Assembly: GCA_946803715.1 (NCBI GenBank)
Contig: CAMPET010000134.1
Coordinates: 13,871 to 31,873, forward strand
Source of the DNA: Beroe ovata
Lineage: Eukaryota > Ctenophora > Nuda > Beroida > Beroidae
Length of the DNA stretch: 18,003 nt
Reading direction: 5' to 3'
Both the position numbers and the translations under genes were made by a program. The notes below the pieces were generated by a model, which saw only the letters and a list, made by a program, of their open reading frames with translations, made no database searches and was not told the origin of the DNA. Positions 1 through 9,126 of this stretch are shown here, piece by piece (the first letter of the stretch is position 1; each line of letters starts with the position of its first letter).

Positions 1-33
<33 letters not shown>

Positions 34-47
34 TACACACACACACA
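1..47. repeat. (CA)n microsatellite at the left edge
   Basis: Nearly pure CA dinucleotides, interrupted by a short ATATACATA stretch. The tract probably continues outside the window. Confidence 0.95.
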
Positions 48-457
48 TGTGGAAGAGGCGCATGAAAAGCACCTGCAACCCTACCTTGCCCCATAATCGC
101 CAATTACCAGGCCGATTTGACCATTTTCGGCACCTATCACTCTCTCCCTACTACGTAGCTGTGATTTATTTGTGAGGATTTTGGAGTCACCGATGCATAC
201 CGAGCCCCCCGTGAATTCAAATGCATGGGATTTTGGGAGAAGTGCTGGCAGACCACCAGATGGCAGCGTGAATTCTATAGTCACGTGACACAGATCCATA
301 ACCTCGGCCCCAACCTTCATATTCACACATTCACACAAACACAAAAAGTTCACACACACAGTCACACACACGAACTGACACACACAAAGCTATCTGGGAG
401 TAAGAATATAAAAGCGTGCTGTATGCTCGTTTTGTTCCGAGCTCTAACAATCCCTGG

Positions 458-465
458 TGACGTCA
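458..465. promoter_or_regulatory. CRE/ATF-type palindrome TGACGTCA
   Basis: Perfect eight-base palindrome matching the cAMP-response element bound by CREB/ATF factors. An identical copy lies at 681-688, and both are upstream of the homeobox gene. The base match is certain. Regulatory use is inferred from two copies in about 230 bases. Confidence 0.35.
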
Positions 466-680
466 CAATAACATCCTGACATGTGGAACATAATGTGTGT
501 GGTTATAGTCAATGTGATATGTGTCGAAATTATCAAGCTCTGATCACAATATAAGGAGAGTTAGACCCATCCTGTTCCATATAAAATGACTCAAATATTG
601 GTTCACAACGACATTTCTATGAATCACAGCACAGGATTGATGCTGAGCATTACAGTCTTATGACGGCGTTAGGTTCGTAA

Positions 681-688
681 TGACGTCA
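681..688. promoter_or_regulatory. Second CRE/ATF-type palindrome TGACGTCA
   Basis: Second perfect copy of the CRE core, about 360 bases before the proposed start codon of the homeobox gene at 1049. No TATA box or clear initiator was recognised between it and the gene. Confidence 0.35.
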
Positions 689-1048
689 CACAGACAGTAT
701 GTAATTACTGGTAAATCACACAAAGTCATGAGTAGTAGTAAATATGGTCATTATGTTCGCGCGCGTGCAATTCCACGATTATCAACCCACGGTATAGTAG
801 AGAGAGATTCAAACACACTCACACGATCTTTGTACCATGACTAATTATAGCGATTATGTCCAACATAAGCATCCACACATATGCCAGCTTTCCTCCACCG
901 CCCCTGAGACAATGCGTGTATTCTGTAATTCTCCATACTTTCCAACCATACCACAAAATAATATAGCAGGGGGGAGAGGAAGTTATTCTTATTTGTAACT
1001 CTATTGTAGTGGAACGAGCAGAGCTAGAAGGGAAATCTAGATTACAAA

Positions 1049-2684
1049 ATGGCCGACTCTAACTGTAATTTCAGCTCATGTGATGTACGTCATTGGGCAA
1101 GCTGACCATATCAGGAATTGTATCCAAACTATATGTTGTAATCTTATGGAGGTTATAATTTCTTGTCTGAACTAACATCCTTCTTTTCTATTTTCAGATG
1201 AGCATCTGCCGTACCACAGGAATCACTTACAATGTGAGTATGTCCCTCAAAAATGAGAAAAACCAGTGCACTAACCACACTTCAAATAGATAAACTTTTG
1301 ATCTAACCACGACGACCCCTATGCCACGACCACTAACCCCCCTCCCCCCCCTCAGCTAAAGACCGACCACTCCTGACGTTCGAACAGAAAAAACCACGAC
1401 GACCACGGACCATATTCTCGGCATCCCAACTCCTCGAGCTGGAGGAACGATTCCGGTATCAGAAGTACCTGTCAACAGCCGAGAGAAGCTGTCTCGCTTT
1501 CACACTCGGTAAGTTATTGAACTCACCTCCTACTCACCTTTCCTCACTTTTACACTCGGTTAGTTGAACTCACCTCCTACCACTCACCTTTCCTCATCTT
1601 CCGCTTCGCATGAGTGAGTCATCGCTTCTTCAGGAGATTGTGACAAAATTGAATATGATAATGCTAAGTCTGGAAGTGGAAGGTTTTGAATTGTAGGGTT
1701 CAATGCAGAGCGGGGTGAGAACTGATATGTGGTCCACATACATATGATAGTGCCATGTGTTCAAGCCTATAGCACGTCCACCTCCTCACAAACAATATGA
1801 CATAGTCCTCTGAAACTGTCGTCGTATGGTCGATATGTGGTCGTCATCTGGTCGTCACAACCGTCTCGCACTGATGTATACGCACACAGAACAATTACCC
1901 TAGTCTAACAGGCAGGAGCGCGTCGTTTGGATATATCTGCAGATTTCCAGGGTTGAATCGCCCGGCGGTGGTTTAAACACGGGTAATTATACCGGAAGTT
2001 AGGAATGCCCGGTGGAGCCTGGTGGTCAGGAGAAAAACATCCTGCAAAAAACAGGAGAGGGGGAGCGTGCGTGTGTGCCAAGACGGAGCAATGACAGAGC
2101 TTTCGTCATTGCGCGTGCCACGTGATTCGCTGAGAGTACTCTAGATACCACACTACTCTAGATATCCAATTCTGCGAGATAGTGAGGTACAGGATCAGAG
2201 TGGTTTTCTTCAGAAGAGTCGTAAGTAGAACACGTGTGATATGAAATGCACAGATATGAACGAAGCTTTGCAACATCTGGTATATACTTATAGAAGAGGA
2301 AAAAAGGAAACTATCATAAATAATAGTAGCTGCTGGTACTAAGACATACTATGAGGGTATTGTTTAGCGTATTGTTCCCAATATAGGAGAGTTACACCAC
2401 GCCCCTTCCAACTTCAGCAAAACTAGGACAACAATGATAAAAACAGGATAGAATAAGGGGGAAAGAATGGTTAAGGCGGAAGATAAGTCCATACCTAGGA
2501 TACTGAGTGATATTAGGTTATTTCATAACAGCACGAGGTAACCCTCCCCCATTTCCCAGGTTTATCAGAGGAGCAGGTCAAAGTGTGGTTTCAGAACCGG
2601 CGTAGCAAGTGGAAGAAGGGAGAGAAGAGAAACGAAATCAAGGAGGAGGCGATAGAGCAGAAAACAATGACTGAATTTGAATGA
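1049..2684 (+). CDS. NKL-type homeodomain transcription factor, Dlx/Msx-like, four exons
   Basis: A predicted sequence-specific DNA-binding nuclear protein. Exons: 1049-1079 (tentative), 1198-1233, 1356-1508 and 2560-2684, ending in TGA; phases agree at every junction and give about 114 residues. The homeodomain follows a KKPRRPRTIF motif and keeps the invariant L16, F20, W48, F49, N51 and R53, with Q50 as in ANTP-class factors. Helix 3 reads VKVWFQNRRSKWKK. The RTIF start and RRSK in helix 3 recall Dlx, and the LST-ER segment recalls Msx/Bar/Bsx. A 1051-nt intron interrupts homeodomain codon 39 in phase 1. The tail after the homeodomain is short and acidic, and no Engrailed-type repressor motif was seen. 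The start at 1049 has a strong Kozak context (AAAATGG), but its donor (CAT/GTGATG) is weak, so the true N-terminus may lie further upstream. Confidence 0.85.
1498..1596 (+). repeat. Tandem duplication spanning the exon 3 splice donor
   Basis: Two head-to-tail copies, 1498-1546 and about 1547-1596, share ACACTCGGT, GAACTCACCTCCTA and CTCACCTTTCCTCA. The first copy includes the end of homeobox exon 3 and its donor (G/GTAAGT). The second carries a look-alike donor (G/GTTAGT) at 1558/1559. Use of the second donor would add 50 nt and shift the reading frame. Confidence 0.85.
1509..2559 (+). other. Large intron splitting the homeobox
   Basis: It starts with GTAAGT and ends with a pyrimidine-rich tract and TTTCCCAG. 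Apart from the donor duplication at its 5' end, I see no gene or recognised element. ACTCTAGATA occurs twice near 2137-2165. Conserved enhancers could sit here but cannot be seen in a single sequence. Confidence 0.7.
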
Positions 2685-3973
2685 GGGGGTGTGACCGGGT
2701 GTGCACACACACACAGTATATTACACACCCGCCGCATATTCCACTCCGCGCATATCTCATACCCACACACACACCCACATGTCACGAGATATAACATCAT
2801 CATGTGAAGTGGAAGTGGAAAAGGAGATTTTCAGAGGTAAATCTTGGAAAATGCGAAGTGTGAGAGAGAGCGTTAAGGAGCAGATAATATTCGCTTTTTA
2901 TGATTGAGTTCCAACATTTTAAGTGAGATACACACATGTAAGAAATATTTTAAGTTATTTTGATGTATCCTGGAGATACCAAATAGCTGTGATATTTAGA
3001 TTGAAGGCCAGACACTTTTTTACTGTCGGGATAAAAGACTGGATCACTGATTTTTTTTTTCTGATCATCATCTATAAAGGGTGGAGAGAGCAAAATATTT
3101 TATCTGATTACTCTTTCTCACAACAACCATCTCGCCCATGATAAATCAGTTGATAAATTGATAATGAGTTAAATGATTTTCCTATCTACACAAATTCTAA
3201 GTAAATTTCATCTATTTGTCATTGGATAATCAGCTTCGTTGATAATTATTTAATTGGTAATATAATTTAAAGTGAACTTATTTGATATTTATTGCTAATA
3301 ACAACTTGACATCGTAATGATATATTGACACACTTTTGAATGAATTTTGAACACATTTGTTAACGGATTGACTCCGACCTAGGCATGGTCCTGATGGCTC
3401 TCTTATGATAACTAGAGGAATGATATTGAGTAAATCTATTGATGAACAATTAACAAAATCGTAGTGGTCGAACTTCCATTCGAGTTCCGTTCGGTATAAC
3501 GACGATTTCCTGAATAGTGATAACAATACATTGAATTTGTCATATTTATTACCGGTGCTGTGTATATAGTTTGAATTTAGTTAACATTGGAATTCAAAAC
3601 AGAGTTTAAATTCAAGTCTTATAAGAATTATCGAATTCCCTTACACTTGACATAACGATTCTCTCAGGTTATTAAAAGTGAAACACATTTTATCACAAAA
3701 CACAGGACAGAATTATAGTCAACAATGAACTAAGTTCTTGAAAACATATTCTTCTTTGTTGTACAAATCGCACATTTATTTTCGTACAAAACACAGCAAT
3801 GGCATTTGGAATAGTCAGGCGCACCTAGCAACATTTTAAAAACGCACGAAATTTTCAGCAAGCAAATTACTGAAATCATGTTTTAACCATGGCTCAGCAT
3901 GCTGCTAGATCTCTGTACAAAAACACACACGAGAGTGCAATTGTATTTTCAGCTGTGTGATTTTCCTGCTGCT
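2685..3973. other. Homeobox 3' region and AT-rich intergenic stretch
   Basis: CA-rich patches at 2703-2716 and 2764-2778 probably lie in the homeobox 3' UTR. No canonical AATAAA on the plus strand was found in the first several hundred bases. From about 2900 to 3780 the sequence is strongly AT-rich with short open frames that look random. No gene or RNA is supported. Confidence 0.6.
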
Positions 3974-5755
3974 ATGGCCGATACTGCACGAGATCCTAGA
4001 CTGCGGTCTAACTGGGGAACTATCATAGAACCGCCCTTCCCGCTGGGTGGTCAGAAACTGGGCAGTGGTCAGGTGATCGAGATAAGTGAACGTCTACACA
4101 CCACGGAAACCAAGGTTAGTAACTTAGCAACCCACTGAAACCAAGGTTAGTAACTTTAAACTTAGCTACCGACTGAAACCAAGGTTAGTAACCCACTAAA
4201 CAACCCACTGAAACCAAGGTTAGTAACTTAGCAACACCTAAGTAACTTAGCAACCCGTTTCTTTGCTACACTGTAGATTTCGATTCAATGGATTGCTAAT
4301 CTGGACACGTTCGTTATGAGATATCAAGTTGTCAAATATCAAATATTAACAAATATCATATAATTACAAGAACACACGCAAGCATAGAGTATATCACACA
4401 GTGACAACAGGAAAATCCCACTCTATCGGCGTACAGTAAGGTTCCAACCCTCTGCTTGCAGTAGGAGCTGACGGTAGCTTGTTTCTCAGTCTACTCCGCA
4501 GGGCTTTCACCGGCTTCAGAAACACTTTCCGTAGTTGTTTAGCCGTCACACACTGGGCTGGTCCTCGTCTTCTCCCGGTCCCAGCATATGTCCGTACAGG
4601 GTCAGCAGGTGCAACACGGTACACAGCAGCTGGCATGCTCTGCACAGATCTCGCGTTATCTGAGGACTTTTTCTTCTTCTGGTTGTTGTTCAGGGGCAGG
4701 TTTCCGGTGGATTTGCACTTCCGTTTGAGCGCATCTTGTTGCGAGGGCGAGTTGCTAGGGAGAACTATGTCAGGGAGACAAGTGCACAGGATTGGAGTCT
4801 CGAACTTGCGGTGTGGCATGTAGTGAATAACAACTGAGGGTAGGATCTCGCCTGATGCCCGCTTTGAGCATGGCAGGAGAGTGGTGTCAGGGTTGCTAGG
4901 TAACGGACTCTCCAGAGATGAGGATTGTTGTCGGCATGGGGGGTGACGGCAGGTGGTCTTCACATCTTGTGTCTTGTAGGATGGGAGGTATTGGGGATAT
5001 GCATCAACAGTAGAGAACATTGTGAATAGAAGATGAGTGGAACTGATATATCCATCACCGTGACCCCCTCTATTTATACTAGACCCAGGGGAATTCCTGT
5101 CAATGCTTGCGAATACTAGACATTCCAACCCAGGGGGATCATTTATCCGCGTGATGTGTCGGGGACAGTAATAATTGCGTGACATGTGAGACACACGAGT
5201 ATCATGCTACCCTAATGATAACAATAGCAACGGATCATGTGATACGCCGACACAATCATTGCTCGATATTAGGGGGATCTCATCACGCTATGTCTCACGC
5301 CCTCCTCGACCCAATGACCCAGACTCTGTTATGATTGGGTCACATGACAAAAACCTCATTGAATAATGTCTAAAACGTCACAACATCTCACTGACGTTAC
5401 CATGACAACCACTTCAGTCACGTGTAGCACACAAACAACCACAAGACAAGCCAAGTTCAGACGGGAAGCCTAAGAGCGAGGTAAGAATATCACGTGACCT
5501 CAGATTGCACATGGCCAGATCAGCTATCAACCACTGTTCATAAGCATTCATTATGCGACTATTATGAAAAGTATCCCTGGGACGACTATATCAGACTGCC
5601 CTATGTCACAGGTACAGGCGATTGTCGAGCGGCTCAGCGCCGTAACCAAGCCACCCCCAGAGTCCAAACGTGTGGGAGCGATAGCCGACACCGGTATACT
5701 CAACTCATATGCGTGGAAAGGATGGAAAACCTCGGATACAATTCACCAAGATTAA
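3974..5755 (+). CDS. Small two-exon protein of unknown function (tentative)
   Basis: I do not recognise this gene. Exon 1 (3974-4114) begins MADTARDPRLRSNW in a good Kozak context (CTATGGCC), 22 bases after a TTTTCAG acceptor that may start the exon. It runs 47 codons to a clean AAG/GTTAGT donor in phase 0. A matching phase-0 acceptor (GTCACAG) at 5612/5613 opens an exon that starts VQAIVERLSAVTKPP and stops at 5755, giving about 97 residues. Both parts carry a similar ERL-x3-TK-type motif (ERLHTTETK and ERLSAVTK), which loosely recalls small microtubule-associated ciliary proteins; that resemblance is weak. Further exons in between, or two separate genes, are possible. A GAG/GTAAGA donor at 5480/5481 hints at an alternative first exon nearer the second coding exon. 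Confidence 0.4.
4106..4227 (+). repeat. Four copies of an exon-donor junction in tandem
   Basis: The 18-base string GAAACCAAGGTTAGTAAC occurs at 4106-4123, 4137-4154, 4175-4192 and 4210-4227. The first copy is the end of the coding exon plus its donor (AAG/GTTAGT). The other three lie in the intron at spacings of 31, 38 and 35 bases, with related filler such as CTTAGCAACCCACT. An in-frame TGA at 4136-4138 means any downstream donor would truncate the protein. Confidence 0.92.
4394..5020 (-). CDS. Intronless 208-residue basic protein of unknown function
   Basis: I do not recognise this protein. The open frame extends upstream to 5194, but I place the start at the ATG at 5018-5020 (MFSTVDAYPQYLPSYKTQ). 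A TATA box and initiator lie just upstream, and the -3 base is A. The N-terminal half is rich in Pro, Ser and Thr with cysteine pairs. The C-terminal half is strongly basic, with a possible nuclear localisation signal (NNNQKKKKSSD) and an Arg/Lys-rich segment (KPVKALRSRLRNKL). There is no signal peptide or membrane segment. The gene lies opposite the presumed intron of the 3974-5755 gene. A short intronless gene behind a sharp TATA promoter would fit an inducible or stage-specific transcript. A chance open frame cannot be excluded, but its length together with the promoter argues against that. Confidence 0.55.
   Translation of the reverse strand: MFSTVDAYPQYLPSYKTQDVKTTCRHPPCRQQSSSLESPLPSNPDTTLLPCSKRASGEILPSVVIHYMPHRKFETPILCTCLPDIVLPSNSPSQQDALKRKCKSTGNLPLNNNQKKKKSSDNARSVQSMPAAVYRVAPADPVRTYAGTGRRRGPAQCVTAKQLRKVFLKPVKALRSRLRNKLPSAPTASRGLEPYCTPIEWDFPVVTV
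5041..5046 (-). promoter_or_regulatory. Initiator TCAGTT, likely transcription start
   Basis: On the minus strand TCAGTT matches the animal initiator consensus, with the A at 5044 as predicted +1. The TATA box then starts near -34, at the far end of the usual range. The 5' UTR would be about 23 bases. Confidence 0.5.
5071..5078 (-). promoter_or_regulatory. TATA box (TATAAATA)
   Basis: On the minus strand the sequence reads AGTATAAATAGAGGG, a strong TATA match. It lies 34 bases upstream of a candidate initiator and 58 bases before the ATG of the 4394-5020 gene. Confidence 0.65.
5308..5341. promoter_or_regulatory. Inverted pair of CCAAT boxes
   Basis: GACCCAAT (5308-5315) and ATTGGGTC (5334-5341) form an exact inverted repeat with an 18-base spacer, so CCAAT reads outward on both strands. 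It lies between the minus-strand gene starting at 5020 and a possible plus-strand start near 5400-5480. A bidirectional promoter element is possible, although the distance to the minus-strand TATA box is longer than usual. Confidence 0.3.
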
Positions 5756-6079
5756 TTAACAGCAACAAGATAGATGGATAAAGTTAAGACTTTAGAATAC
5801 TTTAGATTTAGAAGAGAGAAAGTTTCATCTTGTGAGTGAACTTAAGACGAGAATAGGAAAGAGAAGGGTAACAAGAGATATGATTGTTGACATTTGGACA
5901 CAAATTGTCAACTTTTCTAGAAGCATTTGCACGAGTAGCTTTTTCAGCGCAGCTATAGTACATAGCGTAATCATATCAACTGTATTTCAGCGTATCATCA
6001 CTGTCAAAATGGCCAATTTACTCGCGTGTCATGTGTTGCTATTATTTTCAACTACAATTATTCATTTTACCCCGATGTA
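5756..6079. other. Convergent intergenic region and EFL1 3' UTR
   Basis: It separates the stop of the small plus-strand gene from the stop of EFL1 on the other strand. A plus-strand open frame (5832-6176) runs through it into the complement of the last EFL1 exon and has no recognisable content. No canonical polyadenylation signal was found for either gene. Confidence 0.6.
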
Positions 6080-8961
6080 TCACTTGTTCTTCTTCAAGGT
6101 CCTCTGTTTTTCACCTGACACCACGATTTGCTCGTCTGTCGTCAGTCCTTTCCGCTTCCTAGCACTCATCATGTAGTCATGAGCGATGTTACCTGCAAAT
6201 GAACAAGATGTTCATATTAAATCACGACCGTACCACAAATCATGTGAAAAGCACAGAATCGATATCAAACATGTGCGTTGCTTGAAATCTGAAATACAGC
6301 AAATTGTAGTAACGTGAATTGAGGCGCGCCGCGCGCGCATTTCAAATACGCGCGCGAATCAAAGTTTGTCTACACAAATTTCACCCGGCGCGTCACAAAA
6401 ACAGTAAACTATTCGTGCGACTGTCCCACTATTCACACATAGTGGTAGGTTATCACACTGTGTACATTATTCAAATTTGGAGTACCTGAATCTCCCAGCT
6501 CGCCAAAGTGGGTCAATTCCTCCTCAGTGGTGGGTACCCAAAACGGGTCCTCTTGGAGTGTCTGTAATTACAGAGAAATTTACACTGGGGGCTGGGGAGG
6601 GGTCAACGGGATTATAAGCAAATCCCGCATGTGTGTATATAACAACAAGAGAAAATCGCTTGTCATCACCTACCTCCCAATGACTAAAGACAAGTTGTGG
6701 CATCGCAAAACCGGAAGTTTTCTTCCGTATTTCCTCCGCGAATCCGAGGCTCTCGGCCACGGGGAGCACGGCCGCTATGACGAACGTGCCGGACCCTTCC
6801 CTCAGTTCTTCACTCAGGACTCGGCCTTGTCGCTTGGCGAGTACCGCGTATACTCGGCCCAATACATCAGCCGATGCCTGAGTTTACACAATTCGTTAGT
6901 ACGCGAATCAGAGCATATCCCCCTCTCAGTGTTGAGTTCGTCTGTGATAATTGGTTATTAAACCCGTGCATAATTAATTATGTTTAATTATGCTTATTAC
7001 GTCGTTACTTACAACTTTATATTCCCTGGATCACAGAGTAACCCAGTAAGAATTCTCCTACTCAATGTCAGTGTTTTCATAGGAACACAGGGATACACAG
7101 TGAAAATTCTGTGGTACACATATCAATTATCACTGTCCACTGTTGAGGAGCAGTGTAAACACACATACAGAAACACACATACAGAAACTAGTATGACGAA
7201 TGCTGTAGTAGAATTAGTGTAAACCTGTATTTCACACTTGTACATGGCTATCATGAGTCTACATGGCTGCTTGAGGAATGCTTGTCGACACCCCTCCTTC
7301 ACAGCCGATACTATCTGCCCAGCAATCGGTGCTCCTGCGGCGATATAATCGGTACCGATACTGGTTTCTCACACTGGTTCATGTTGTGAACAAGGGAGAA
7401 AATAGGTGAAATAGAGTGATAACTTGTTTATGCTGTGTAAACATAGTTGCTTGTGCCCAATTGTAATGGTACGTGCGTGTTTTTCGTGGCTATATGGTGA
7501 TGAGAGTGGAGATATTATAACTCGGGACTTCGGGAGGGAATAAGAATTGAGGGCTGCACACATTCCCACACACCCAAATGCTATTTCCACCCACCCAACT
7601 GCTATTAACCCCAGTTCACAACACTTTCCGATCACTCGCTATCCCACACACTATCCTAATTCCTATATCAATACTGTACTTACCGATATTTTCAGTGGAG
7701 GACAGATGTTTGATGGATGTCGCTGTCCACTCCCGTAGTACATAAGCTGTAGCTGCCGTGGGTTCCTCGCAGAGAGGACCACTGAGAGAATGAGAGGGAT
7801 GAGTGGAGGCCCACAGACACAGACACAGACACATGCACACAGACACATGCACACACACACACATGCACACATGCACACACNACACACACACACACACACA
7901 TGAAAACACAAACCTGGATGTGGCAAGGTCGAATCCGCGGATCACACTGGACTCATAGTCCCACAAACTGGTGAGATCCAGATTCTCACTGTCACTTCCC
8001 GGCCATATGACAGGCCTGTCATACCTGTCATGGATGTCATGCTGTCACAGAACTAAACTGACTGTGTTGCAATACGATGACAACACAAGTATAAACCGCA
8101 TGTCACGTGAATTCAAGAACGAAGTGATGCGCCCATGTTGTGTTATGTGCTACAATACCCACCTGGCAATGTTATTGATGAGAATGTTAGGTCCGGTTAG
8201 GTTAGGTCCAAAACACATGATCTTCTCGATACAGTTATCAACGTGTATACACTCTAAATACTCCTCCAATTGCAGCTTGAACTCCTCTATCTTGAAATCT
8301 AATAGACGGGGTCGTGCTGTTACTTGCACTGACACAATATGAGATCTCAGTCAATTGACGAGATGTACGCCACATTAAATAGTCAAACACTGTAAACACG
8401 TCCTGTAAACACAATGTGAACACGTTAACAAAACGTTAACATCCTGACTGTTAACAATCTGACCTGTATGTTCATCAACTGGAGCTGGCGTGTGATTGGT
8501 TGATCCCGCGAACAGCGTCGAGTTAACGAGGCACTTCAGCGCGCTGCTATTCTCCGACATGAAGTTCACGAATGACTCTGATAAGGGGTACGCCTGGACG
8601 GTAAACGAAAACGCTCTGTTGGACGTGAGGGACGTGTGAGATCTGTCCAGTGTCAAGTCTGCAAGATCCTCGGTGATGATAGCCTGAGTAATGACAGAGG
8701 TAGTCATAGCCTAGCAATGATTTCAGTGGTGTTGTACGAGCGATAACCCCTCAGATACCACTGGCATATAACTGGTAACGACGCAATCGTGCAGGTAAAG
8801 TGTTGCAGACGCATCAATTTCGCGCGCATTTACCTCGTTCAGTTTGTCTAGTTTGGGAGGGGGGATGATAGTTTCTCTGAAACTGACTAAGGGAGGTGAT
8901 ACTTTGATCTCGATCTTACTAAACCTGCATAGGTAGGAATGAAGTGTATTCACAGACACAT

Positions 8962-8997
<36 letters not shown>

Positions 8998-9126
8998 CAT
9001 ACCGTGTACGGAGGTCCTCGATGCACCTCTCGAGGTGAACTTCCCCCGAGGTGCAGAGCACAAGTTCGCCCGTATCCAGGACAGATGTCTCCACACACGG
9101 GTCTGCCTGGTTCAGCAACTTCATTC
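6080..9126 (-). CDS. EFL1: EFL1 exons after the large intron (last ten)
   Basis: These encode the rest of domain III ([26 protein letters not shown]), domain IV ([17 protein letters not shown], then GPNILINN and SGPLCEEP) and domain V. Domain V includes [33 protein letters not shown] and QLVFSHWE. The gene ends with a Lys/Arg-rich tail, [15 protein letters not shown] to KKNK. This tail is the typical EFL1 C-terminus, not that of EF-2. The linker in domain IV (8163-8328 and 8464-8683) is divergent. Introns here are 78-349 nt. Confidence 0.93.

Larger units (their letters stand above)
48..1048. other. Intergenic region upstream of the homeobox gene
   Basis: I see no supported gene here. The stretch holds CA-rich imperfect repeats (about 324-387) and two perfect CRE palindromes (458-465 and 681-688). 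One open frame on the minus strand (81-383) encodes 100 residues, but half of it reads through the CA repeat and I recognise no domain. It could hide an exon, but nothing supports that. Confidence 0.6.

Noticed and set aside
81-383. 100-residue open frame on the minus strand
   Set aside because: The first part reads through CA-repeat sequence, no domain was recognised, and only a weak donor-like GCAAG/GTAGGG supports it. An exon cannot be excluded, but it is not claimed.
4479-4823. 114-residue plus-strand frame
   Set aside because: It is the antisense shadow of the intronless minus-strand gene, which is longer and has promoter signals.
5494-5781. 95-residue frame overlapping the second exon of the small gene
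   Set aside because: It begins at a GTG, lacks the phase match to the upstream donor, and its Cys/Tyr-rich content is unconvincing.
5832-6176. 114-residue open frame on the plus strand
   Set aside because: It overlaps the complement of the EFL1 last exon and 3' UTR, and its hydrophobic composition looks incidental.
7663-7926. Cys/Val-rich open frames over the CA repeat
   Set aside because: They are translation of a microsatellite containing an N. Only the EFL1 exons on either side are coding.
7921-7945. tRNA T-arm-like GGTCGAATCC
   Set aside because: No cloverleaf or A box around it. It overlaps an EFL1 coding exon.
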